Source: Adonisia turfae CCMR0081 (lineage in GTDB: Bacteria > Cyanobacteriota > Cyanobacteriia > Phormidesmidales > Phormidesmidaceae). From it: a stretch of 64,000 nucleotides of DNA. Position numbers and translations under genes: made by a program. A model generated the notes under the pieces. It was not told where the DNA came from. It was given only the letters and a program-made list of their open reading frames with translations, and did no database searches. Location of the stretch: positions 1,649,939-1,713,938 of the forward strand of contig NZ_QXHD01000004.1 in the NCBI RefSeq assembly GCF_011009555.1, given 5' to 3'. Below are positions 1 through 7,571 of the stretch, one piece after another. Each line of letters opens with the position of its first letter. Position 1 is the stretch's first letter.

Positions 1-87
1 GTGACCCTCAAGTGGCAGTCTGGAAATCACTCTAAGAAAGAAGGGAAAGAGTCTTCCCAGGCTGAATCTGATATCAATAACAATTGA
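1..87 (+). CDS. 3' end of an unidentified upstream gene (truncated by window edge)
   Basis: Frame 1 is open from the first base to a TGA at 85-87 and encodes at least 28 residues. They are hydrophilic, rich in Lys, Ser and Asn, and end in DINNN. No start is visible, so the gene begins outside the window. Its stop codon overlaps the Shine-Dalgarno (GAGG, 86-89) of the radical SAM gene that follows 10 bp later, which suggests one operon with translational coupling. In RiPP clusters a short ORF directly before a SPASM maturase is often the precursor peptide, but this tail shows no recognised core motif. Identity is unknown. Confidence 0.45.
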   Translation: MTLKWQSGNHSKKEGKESSQAESDINNN

Positions 88-97
88 GGCGATCGCC

Positions 98-1609
98 GTG
101 TCTGGCTTACATAAATCAGAAGATTTAGGCAATCAAACATTGCAGCCGTCTTCTAGTGCTTTGCAAACCCCACAGTTGCTGACTAGCAAATCGGCTGACA
201 ATGTGGTCAATAGTGGTGAAACAGACTGCGACTGTGCTTGTCCTAACGCGCCTTTTACCATTACCACAACAAACCTATTAGACACTACATTCTCTACCTG
301 GCCAGAAACCTATACGGTGTCTCTACGCCAGGGGTATCAACTGGCGTTTAGTCCCTTTGCTCCTGCTGGTCCCAGTGTGTTGAATCCAGCCGCATGGCAG
401 CGATACCAAACCTTTCACCAACAGGCCCAGCCATTAAAAGAGACAATCGATCATGAACTGGTACAACAAAATTTATTGATTCCCACCGGGCATCAGCCTC
501 AGATTCAACCCACTGCCCCCGATCAGCTGACGGCCTGGTTACATGTTACTAATGCCTGTAATTTGGATTGTCCCTATTGCTATGTGCGTAAATCGTCTGC
601 CCATATGAGCTTAGAAACGGGCTTAGAAACTGTAGACAATCTTTTTACCGCTGCTTGTCGTCAGGGATTTTCTCGAATTAAGCTGAAATACGCTGGAGGA
701 GAAGCCACACTTCACTTTTCCCTGGTTCAAACACTACATGAACGGGCCATGGCATTAGCCCAAAAAACGGGATTGGAGTTAAGAGAAGTGGTACTCAGCA
801 ACGGAGTTACCCTGACTTCTACCATGTTGAACTGGTTTGAATCGACGCAAGTACGTTTAATGGTCTCCTTAGATGGTTTGGGTGCCGTCCACGATCGGCA
901 ACGTCCACGCAAAGGAGGAGGGGCGAGCTTTGAACAGGTAATGCACACGTTAGAAAATTTAGTGCAGCCGCGTCAAATTGATCTACACCTGAGTGTCACA
1001 GTTACGGGGGCCAGTGCGCCCTATCTAGCGGATTTAGTACAGTGGATACTTGACCACAACTGGCCCTTTAGTCTGAACTTTTATCGCCAAACTCCGTTGA
1101 GTGCTGATCGTCAAGACTTTGAACTAGAACAGCAGACTATTATTGAGGGCATGCAAGCTGCCTATCGTGTAATTGAGCAGACCATTGACCAGGCAACGGT
1201 GCAGAATTTACCGTCGCGCCCCCTGGTCAATGGCCTATTGGATAAGGTGCAATCCCAGGCCCATACCCACACCTGTGGTGTGGGGCAAACCTACGCGGTG
1301 GTCACTCACACTGGGCAAGTGGCCCAATGTCAAATGCACCTGGATCAGCCGATTAGCGATCATCTCGATGCTCATCAGCTTTTGCCTACATTGGCCCATG
1401 GTCCGATTCAAAACCTATCGGTACAGGAAAAGCCAGAGTGCCAGACCTGTACCTATCGCTACCGCTGTACGGGGGGTTGCCCGGTGGAAACCTTTCGCGT
1501 TACTGGCCGTTGGGATGTAAAAAGTCCTAACTGTACTATTTACCAAACCCTTTATCCAGAACTGTTACGATTGGAAGGATTACGTTTACTTAAATGCCAC
1601 GGTTATTAA
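98..1609 (+). CDS. Radical SAM/SPASM domain protein (possible peptide maturase)
   Basis: A 503-residue protein. The radical SAM cluster motif CNLDCPYC (CxxxCxxC) lies at about residues 154-161, followed by a KYAGGEATLH segment typical of the SAM-binding GGE region. A SPASM-type Cys-rich C-terminus (about 390-480) contains CGVG, CQMH, CQTC, YRC and GGC, which would bind auxiliary 4Fe-4S clusters. The first 140 residues are an extra region with a Cys cluster (CDCACP, about 45-50), unlike the minimal family. The GTG start at 98 is preceded by GAGG at 8 bp. SPASM enzymes mostly modify ribosomal peptides or mature enzymes such as quinohemoproteins; the substrate here cannot be told. The truncated ORF upstream is a possible partner. 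Domain call secure, function open. Confidence 0.88.
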   Translation: MSGLHKSEDLGNQTLQPSSSALQTPQLLTSKSADNVVNSGETDCDCACPNAPFTITTTNLLDTTFSTWPETYTVSLRQGYQLAFSPFAPAGPSVLNPAAWQRYQTFHQQAQPLKETIDHELVQQNLLIPTGHQPQIQPTAPDQLTAWLHVTNACNLDCPYCYVRKSSAHMSLETGLETVDNLFTAACRQGFSRIKLKYAGGEATLHFSLVQTLHERAMALAQKTGLELREVVLSNGVTLTSTMLNWFESTQVRLMVSLDGLGAVHDRQRPRKGGGASFEQVMHTLENLVQPRQIDLHLSVTVTGASAPYLADLVQWILDHNWPFSLNFYRQTPLSADRQDFELEQQTIIEGMQAAYRVIEQTIDQATVQNLPSRPLVNGLLDKVQSQAHTHTCGVGQTYAVVTHTGQVAQCQMHLDQPISDHLDAHQLLPTLAHGPIQNLSVQEKPECQTCTYRYRCTGGCPVETFRVTGRWDVKSPNCTIYQTLYPELLRLEGLRLLKCHGY

Positions 1610-1737
1610 ATTGGGTATTGCCGACATTCTTGGACGTAGTTTATAGCGATTTTCAATCGTATTGAATACATCCTTTTCCCCACAATTCGCGCTTCACCAC
1701 TCACTGTCATAACCAGAATTCTTAGCGTTGACACGCA

Positions 1738-2571
1738 CTAATCCTGATAAAACATTTCTAAACTCTCTTGATTGCCCACATATCGCCAGTGCCAGGGCTC
1801 ATAGGCAACATTTTGATTGTTGTCTTTAGTAAACGACATTTCAAAGCCGTAGTAGGCTGCATTCTCTTTTAGCCAGCGAAAGGCTGGAGTCTCTTCAAAA
1901 GAGACGTTGAGTTCAGTGGCAGGTTGTGAGAGGTCAACAAAATCAACTGCGTAGCCTGTGTGATGTTCGCTATATCCAGGAGGGGCGCTGACCTCTGCAC
2001 GGGTTTGAGTCGTTTGGCCCCGTTCTGCCTTCAGGTCAAAAAACAAGTATTGCTGATCTTCTAAGGAACGAAACCCAGAGATAACACCCAAACGTACACC
2101 CACCGCTTTAGCATCGGTGATCATTGTTTCCACCTTTTGAGCGGCTTCAGGTTTGAGCCGCACCATGGCATTAGTCGACAATGGGGTCAGACTAGTGGCA
2201 TCGGCAATATCGTAAGGACGATGGCCCAAAAGACTATTGGGGCTACCCGGTTCATTGCTGTCTGGAGTGGCTGCTGGTGTGTTGGCAGTGACATCCGGGG
2301 TCTCTGCAGCAACGGCAGAGCTGGTTGTGGTAGCGGGCGGTGCTTCAATGTCAGGTGCATCTGTCAGTGATGTACTGGGCCTTAGCCACCAGAACCCGGC
2401 ACTGCCCAACCCTAAGACTGCCATCGTCAGGAAAATCCACGGTGTGATGTTTGCAGGAGAATTAGCTAACGCTGGCTCAGCGCTTGCCATCAAGGTTTCA
2501 CGCCTAGCTTCAGGGATATCGTCAGTAAAATTTGCCATGGATTTGCCAGGGTCTGTGAATGGGTCACTCAT
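1738..2571 (-). CDS. D-alanyl-D-alanine carboxypeptidase, VanY/M15B family, membrane anchored
   Basis: A 277-residue protein with a cytoplasmic N-terminus, one transmembrane segment (about residues 43-64), a Pro/Thr/Ala-rich linker (about 70-110) and a C-terminal M15B peptidase domain. The zinc and catalytic motifs are visible: SEHHTGYAVD (SxHxxGxAxD) and EPWHWRY (ExxHWRY). Such enzymes trim the terminal D-Ala from peptidoglycan stem peptides in the periplasm. It is transcribed divergently from gcvH, so a shared 5' region of about 330 bp separates them. No vancomycin-resistance genes are nearby, so a role in ordinary wall turnover is most likely. Confidence 0.9.
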   Translation of the reverse strand: MSDPFTDPGKSMANFTDDIPEARRETLMASAEPALANSPANITPWIFLTMAVLGLGSAGFWWLRPSTSLTDAPDIEAPPATTTSSAVAAETPDVTANTPAATPDSNEPGSPNSLLGHRPYDIADATSLTPLSTNAMVRLKPEAAQKVETMITDAKAVGVRLGVISGFRSLEDQQYLFFDLKAERGQTTQTRAEVSAPPGYSEHHTGYAVDFVDLSQPATELNVSFEETPAFRWLKENAAYYGFEMSFTKDNNQNVAYEPWHWRYVGNQESLEMFYQD

Positions 2572-2897
2572 ACGTTCTGCGGCTAGTGTATGGCATCAAT
2601 GTTTTTTTGAGGCAAGTTAACAAAAAAAATCCTATAAAAACCAAGAAAAAGTCTAAAACCTCTATCAATTGGGCCAACTTCCGTGGCAAACTTTCATCAA
2701 CGAATGCTATCCATCAGGGAGCAACATGCTTAAGGCCTGTGATCACAGGCATTGGGCGTCTCATTGTGGGCGTTGCTGATCCTAAGTATGGCTCCATCTG
2801 TAAAGTCTTGGCTAATTGCCCGTCTTGCAGATTGATTCATCCTCTGAATCAGCAGCGGCTTATTGTTCACAAGTTATGGACTTGTTGAGGAACCCCC
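2572..2897. other. Divergent intergenic region between vanY-like gene and gcvH
   Basis: 326 bp with no convincing gene. It must contain promoters for both flanking genes. I looked for a glycine riboswitch before gcvH and did not see the conserved tandem aptamer core. A short open frame runs through it on the plus strand but has no family resemblance. Confidence 0.5.
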
Positions 2898-3290
2898 ATG
2901 GCCTTTGAATATCCTGACAATTTGCAATATACCGATACTCATGAGTATCTAAAGATTGACGGTGACATCGTTACCATTGGCATCACAGAATTTGCCATTG
3001 ACCAGTTGGGTGATGTTGTGTTTCTGGAACTGCCTGATTTGGGTGATAACGTAGAAGTTGGTGAGAAGTTTGGCACGATTGAGTCTGTCAAAGCGGTAGA
3101 AGATCTAAAGTCTCCTGTGAATGGTGAGGTTCTTGAGCGCAATGATCAGCTGCTAGATGCCCCGGAGCAAATTGGTGATGACCCCTATGGTGATGGCTGG
3201 CTGATTCGGGTCAAAGCTGATGATTTGGATGATATTGATGACGATACGATGACGGCTGAGGAATATACCGAACAGGTCGAGGGTCTGTAG
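2898..3290 (+). CDS. gcvH: Glycine cleavage system H protein
   Basis: 130 residues, the usual H-protein length. The protein carries the lipoyl arm that shuttles the aminomethyl group between P, T and L proteins. The lipoylation site is the Lys in ESVKAVEDL (about residue 65), inside the hybrid motif FGTIESVKA...SPVNGEV. The start has a GAGG Shine-Dalgarno (tgttGAGGaacccccATG). It lies about 195 bp upstream of gcvP on the same strand, the usual cyanobacterial pairing; gcvT is not in the window. The C-terminus is acidic, as is normal for the family. Confidence 0.97.
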   Translation: MAFEYPDNLQYTDTHEYLKIDGDIVTIGITEFAIDQLGDVVFLELPDLGDNVEVGEKFGTIESVKAVEDLKSPVNGEVLERNDQLLDAPEQIGDDPYGDGWLIRVKADDLDDIDDDTMTAEEYTEQVEGL

Positions 3291-3485
3291 GGGGACATTC
3301 AACGCCCTTACAGAGGTGCCATATTTGAAAAGCAGGCTTTGAATTGCAGGTGAAATCCCCAATGAAATAGGTAAGAATAAGTACTTGTAGCCATCAGCTT
3401 ATGTCTGATGGTTTTTGCTTGTTGGTTCAGCTGGTGTTCAGCTTGCTGGTGTCAGTCCATAAAACTGCTTTATCTGGAGCTATTG

Positions 3486-6398
3486 ATGTCCTACGAACAG
3501 TCTGAGTCGATGTCTGCAACCATTTCAAATACCTGGGCTAATGAGTTAGCTGTACCCAATGATTTTCCTCAACGGCACATCGGTCTGACTAAGACAGACA
3601 TCGCTCAGATGCTATCGGTGCTGGGGTATGACAGTCTAGAAGCACTGATTGATACAGCGGTGCCTGGTGAGATTCGATTAGCCAGTGCCTTGTCTGTGGG
3701 AGAGGGGATGAGTGAGCATGGGGCGTTACAGAGTATTCGTGCGATCGCAACCCAAAATCAGGTCCTTACCAGTTACATTGGCCTCGGTTACTACAACTGC
3801 ATCACCCCGCCCGTCATCCAGCGCAATATTTTAGAAAACCCCGGCTGGTACACCCAGTACACCCCTTACCAGCCCGAGATTTCCCAGGGTCGTTTAGAAG
3901 CGCTACTGAACTACCAGACCATGGTCAGCGACTTGACGGGGCTGGAAATTGCCAACTCATCGCTGCTGGACGAAGGCACGGCTGCTGCTGAAGCCATGGC
4001 CCTGAGTCTAGGCGTGTGCAAAAACAAAGCCGCCAAGGCCGCCAAGACATTCTGGGTATCAGCCAGCTGTCATCCCCAAACGATTGAAGTGATTCAAACC
4101 CGTGCGCTGCCCTTGGGAATTAACGTGGTGGTCAGCGAGGCTCCCGATTTTAGTCAACCTTTGTTTGGTCTGCTGTTGCAGTATCCCGCCAGTACTGGGG
4201 CGATCACCGACTATACCGATGTGATTGCCACTGCCCACGAAGCGGGGGCGCTGGTGACCGTTGCCGCCGATCTACTGAGCCTGACTCTGCTAAAGGCTCC
4301 GGGCGAGATGGGGGCAGATATTGCTGTGGGCAATACCCAGCGCTTGGGTGTGCCATTGGGCTATGGCGGTCCCCATGCTGCCTACTTTGCCACTAAGACG
4401 GCCTATGCCCGTAAGCTGCCCGGTCGTCTGGTGGGTGTTTCCAAAGACAGTAAGGGCAGACCGGCTCTGCGCTTAACCTTGCAGACGCGTGAGCAGCACA
4501 TTCGTCGGGACTCGGCGACCAGCAATATTTGTACGGCCCAGGTGCTGCTGGCGGTCATGGCCAGCATGTATGCGGTGTACCACGGTCCAGTTGGACTCAA
4601 GGCCATTGCCACCCGAGTACATCGGTTGACGGTGGTTCTGGCGGCAGGGCTGAGTAAGCTAGGGTTTGAGCTGCCGCAAGCGCCATTCTTTGACACGTTG
4701 GCGGTGGATGCGGGTGAGCAGGCTGGGGAGATTTGCGATCGCGCCCTCACCCAAGGTATTAATCTCCGCCGCATTGATGCCACCACCATTGGTATTTCCC
4801 TGGATGAAACCACCACCCCTGAGGCTGTTATCCATCTCCTTAAGGTATTTGCAGGCCAGCTGCCGATGCCAGCCATAGAACTGCTTAAGTCTGAGCCCAC
4901 TATCCCCACAGAGCTGGCCCGTACCAGTGACTATTTAACCCATCCAGTATTCAACAGCTACCACTCAGAAACCGAGATGCTGCGCTATATGTACGCGCTG
5001 CAAATGAAGGATCTGTCCCTGGCCTCGGCCATGATCCCCCTGGGGTCCTGCACCATGAAGCTGAATGCCACCGCTGAAATGATGCCGGTCACCTGGCCTG
5101 AATTTGGTCAGATTCATCCCTTTGCGCCTTTGGAGCAGACCCAAGGCTATCAGGTTTTGTTTGGGCAACTAGAAACCTGGCTGGCTGAGATTACTGGCTT
5201 TGCTGGCATTTCTCTACAGCCCAATGCCGGGTCCCAGGGGGAGTACGCTGGTCTGTTGGTAATTCGTCAATATCACCAGTCACGAGGTGACGAGCACCGT
5301 AATATCTGTTTAATTCCTCAATCTGCCCACGGTACAAACCCAGCGAGTGCTGTCATGGCCGGTATGAAAGTTGTCAGCGTTAAGTGCGATGACGACGGCA
5401 ACATTGATGTGGCGGATCTGACTGCCAAGGCTGAGAAGCATAGCGATAAGCTAGCGGCTTTGATGATTACCTATCCGTCCACCCACGGTGTATTTGAAGC
5501 CACTATCCGCACTGTGTGCGACCTCATTCATCAGCATGGTGGTCAGGTATATATGGATGGGGCCAACATGAACGCTCAGGTGGGCCTGTGTAGCCCGGGG
5601 GACATTGGTGCCGATGTGTGTCACCTGAATCTGCACAAAACATTCTGTATTCCCCACGGCGGTGGCGGCCCGGGTATTGGCCCCATTGGTGTACAAAAGC
5701 ACCTGGTGCCCTTCTTGCCTGGCCATAGTCTGACGCCCGCCCTGGGCACTGAGCAGTCCGTCGGTGCGGTTGCAGCTGCCCCCTGGGGAAGCGCTAGCAT
5801 TCTGCCCATTTCCTGGATGTACATTCAGATGATGGGGACTGCTGGTCTGCTCCATGCCACTGAAACAGCGATTCTCAGCGCCAATTACATTGCCAAGCGT
5901 TTGGCAAGTCACTACGACATTCTTTATAAGGGCAATGCTGGTTTGGTTGCCCATGAGTGCATATTGGATCTGCGTGGCTTTAAGAAGTCGGCCAATGTGA
6001 ATGTGGATGATATTGCCAAGCGCATGATTGACTATGGTTTCCATCCGCCCACGATGTCCTGGCCGGTGGCAGGCACCATTATGGTGGAGCCGACTGAAAG
6101 TGAGTCTTTGGCAGAGCTGGATCGCTTCTGCGAAGCAATGATTGCCATCCGTGATGAGATTAGCCAAATTGAGGCGGGTGAACTGCCCCAGGATAATAAT
6201 CCGTTGGTGAATGCGCCCCATACGACGGTGGATCTGACGGCTGATTGGGATCGACCCTACAGTCGTGAGCAGGCGGTACATCCCACACAGTGGACCAAGA
6301 ACCGTAAGTTCTGGCCGACGGTGAATCGGATCGATCAGGCCTATGGCGATCGCAACTTAGTCTGCTCCTGCCTACCCATGGAGGCCTACGAAGCGTAG
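3486..6398 (+). CDS. gcvP: Glycine dehydrogenase (aminomethyl-transferring), P protein
   Basis: The PLP enzyme that decarboxylates glycine and loads the aminomethyl group onto GcvH; in cyanobacteria it also handles photorespiratory glycine. From the ATG at 3486 it is 970 residues, the size of the fused (homodimeric-type) P protein. The frame is open to 3408, but that extension is Cys/Trp-rich and unlike the family, while the 3486 ATG has GGAG 8 bp upstream and yields the expected N-terminus leading to PQRHIG. The PLP lysine motif [16 protein letters not shown] is present at about three quarters of the length. It is co-directional with gcvH. Confidence 0.97.
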   Translation: MSYEQSESMSATISNTWANELAVPNDFPQRHIGLTKTDIAQMLSVLGYDSLEALIDTAVPGEIRLASALSVGEGMSEHGALQSIRAIATQNQVLTSYIGLGYYNCITPPVIQRNILENPGWYTQYTPYQPEISQGRLEALLNYQTMVSDLTGLEIANSSLLDEGTAAAEAMALSLGVCKNKAAKAAKTFWVSASCHPQTIEVIQTRALPLGINVVVSEAPDFSQPLFGLLLQYPASTGAITDYTDVIATAHEAGALVTVAADLLSLTLLKAPGEMGADIAVGNTQRLGVPLGYGGPHAAYFATKTAYARKLPGRLVGVSKDSKGRPALRLTLQTREQHIRRDSATSNICTAQVLLAVMASMYAVYHGPVGLKAIATRVHRLTVVLAAGLSKLGFELPQAPFFDTLAVDAGEQAGEICDRALTQGINLRRIDATTIGISLDETTTPEAVIHLLKVFAGQLPMPAIELLKSEPTIPTELARTSDYLTHPVFNSYHSETEMLRYMYALQMKDLSLASAMIPLGSCTMKLNATAEMMPVTWPEFGQIHPFAPLEQTQGYQVLFGQLETWLAEITGFAGISLQPNAGSQGEYAGLLVIRQYHQSRGDEHRNICLIPQSAHGTNPASAVMAGMKVVSVKCDDDGNIDVADLTAKAEKHSDKLAALMITYPSTHGVFEATIRTVCDLIHQHGGQVYMDGANMNAQVGLCSPGDIGADVCHLNLHKTFCIPHGGGGPGIGPIGVQKHLVPFLPGHSLTPALGTEQSVGAVAAAPWGSASILPISWMYIQMMGTAGLLHATETAILSANYIAKRLASHYDILYKGNAGLVAHECILDLRGFKKSANVNVDDIAKRMIDYGFHPPTMSWPVAGTIMVEPTESESLAELDRFCEAMIAIRDEISQIEAGELPQDNNPLVNAPHTTVDLTADWDRPYSREQAVHPTQWTKNRKFWPTVNRIDQAYGDRNLVCSCLPMEAYEA

Positions 6399-6701
6399 TT
6401 ATTGATTGCCAATGTTTGGCTAGTTATCACGTTTATACAGTGCATAAAATATTGTCTAGCAATCTCTTTTTTGTTGGCTCGGTGCATTTAGTTTGCGATC
6501 GCTAACAGCTTTCGTCTGTAGCTATGTGCAACTCAAGCTGCCATACTACTGAATCATCTACAACCAGCAGACGCTGCCCTTTTAGAACAACTGCGGAACT
6601 AGCTGTCTACAATGAATCTAGAGAATGGATCTAGGCGGTCAGTGCGGCATTTTGCTCCCTTAAGAGTTGCTAAAATTAGTCTTTGTAGGACAAATGCTGC
6701 A
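6399..6701. other. Intergenic region after gcvP
   Basis: About 300 bp. An open frame from 6612 extends the following MNT gene but lacks family similarity, so it is treated as leader. One HIP1-like GCGATCGC occurs near 6496. No terminator hairpin stood out. Confidence 0.4.
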
Positions 6702-7025
6702 ATGAAACATCCTGATCTAGCGTTAATTTTAGAAAAAGTGAAGCAGTTTCTTAGCAACCTGTATCAGGAACGGCTGCAAAGTATTATCTTGTATGGCTCC
6801 CAAGCTCGGGAGGATAGTCGTTCAGATTCTGATATAGATCTTTTGGTAGTTCTGAACGAGCAAGTCAATCCTTATCAGGAAATTGATAGAACAAGCCAGT
6901 TTATTGCACACCTGTGTCTTGAATTTGATGTGGTGATCTCACGGCATTTTATTTCTGTAGAGAAGTTTCATACAGAGAATAATCCTTTTCTCTCTAATAT
7001 TAAAAAAGAAGGTATGACTGTATGA
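6702..7025 (+). CDS. MNT-domain nucleotidyltransferase, antitoxin of HEPN/MNT pair 1
   Basis: 107 residues from the ATG at 6702; the frame opens at 6612, but those 30 residues do not match the family. The polymerase-beta fold signature GSX10DXD is intact: GSQAREDSRSDSDID (GS, ten residues, DID), with a following hydrophobic strand LLVVL. In characterised type VII systems such minimal nucleotidyltransferases neutralise the HEPN toxin by AMPylating it. The stop overlaps the ATG of the HEPN gene (ATGA, 7022-7025), indicating translational coupling. It is the first gene of the accessory island. Confidence 0.9.
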   Translation: MKHPDLALILEKVKQFLSNLYQERLQSIILYGSQAREDSRSDSDIDLLVVLNEQVNPYQEIDRTSQFIAHLCLEFDVVISRHFISVEKFHTENNPFLSNIKKEGMTV

Positions 7026-7399
7026 CAGCTAACCTGAATGCATTTATCGATAAGGCAAAAGAAAGTTTAGTAGCTTCTAAACTCTTGGCTGATAACGGCC
7101 TTTATGACTTTGCTGGTTCAAGGGCGTATTACACCATGTTTTACATTGCCGAGGCGTTCCTGTGGAAGAAGGGACTATCCTTTTCTAGTCATTCTGCTGT
7201 TATTTCAGCGTTTGGTAGAGAGATTGCTAAGCCAGGTTTGGTTCCCGTTGAGTTGCATCGTTATTTGATCGATGCTCAAGATAAGAGAACACAAGGTGAT
7301 TACAACATTGATGATACTAATCTGAGTTTGGATGAGGTACAGATCCTGATTCAGCAGAGTGAGCGGTTTATTGCATTGGCAGAGCGGAATTTACTGTGA
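7022..7399 (+). CDS. HEPN-domain protein, putative toxin of HEPN/MNT pair 1
   Basis: 125 residues, all-helical HEPN (PF05168-like): a first helix with KAKESLVASKLLADNG, then SRAYYTMFYIAEAFLWKKG, SHSAVISAFG, and a C-terminal RTQGDYN. This resembles the HI0074 / KNTase-associated subgroup. The RNase signature RX4-6H of active HEPN toxins is not visible, so catalytic activity should not be assumed; it may use another surface or act with the MNT partner. Its ATG overlaps the MNT stop. The second pair downstream (10714-11356) belongs to a different HEPN class. Confidence 0.85.
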   Translation: MTANLNAFIDKAKESLVASKLLADNGLYDFAGSRAYYTMFYIAEAFLWKKGLSFSSHSAVISAFGREIAKPGLVPVELHRYLIDAQDKRTQGDYNIDDTNLSLDEVQILIQQSERFIALAERNLL

Positions 7400-7466
7400 T
7401 TATTTTGATCAGTATTGAGTTGGAGTTTTCGGTGGCTGAGCTTTATCGCGGTACTGATGCTACATG

Positions 7467-7571
7467 AGTAGAATAGGGACGTGAGTTCCTCAGTTGCATC
7501 CTATGTCTTCGCCTGGAAATCAGCCCGATAATAAGTCTCTGGAAGAAAAACTTGCTGATGCTTTGACCAAG
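7467..7571 (+). repeat. Leader/N-terminal segment shared with the exoprotein gene (copy 1)
   Basis: The region from AGTAGAATA (7467-7475) to the first about 23 codons of the NACHT gene resembles that before and within the exoprotein gene at 11613-11722. 21 of the first 23 coding bases match, and TAGAAT could be a -10 box in both. Between them the spacing differs by 5 bp. It suggests duplication of a promoter plus leader. Confidence 0.6.

Noticed and set aside
2572..2897. Glycine riboswitch before gcvH
   Set aside because: The conserved aptamer core was not seen by eye; no tandem aptamer layout or terminator.
5451..6281. 276-codon minus-strand frame inside gcvP
   Set aside because: Antisense shadow of a strongly conserved gene.
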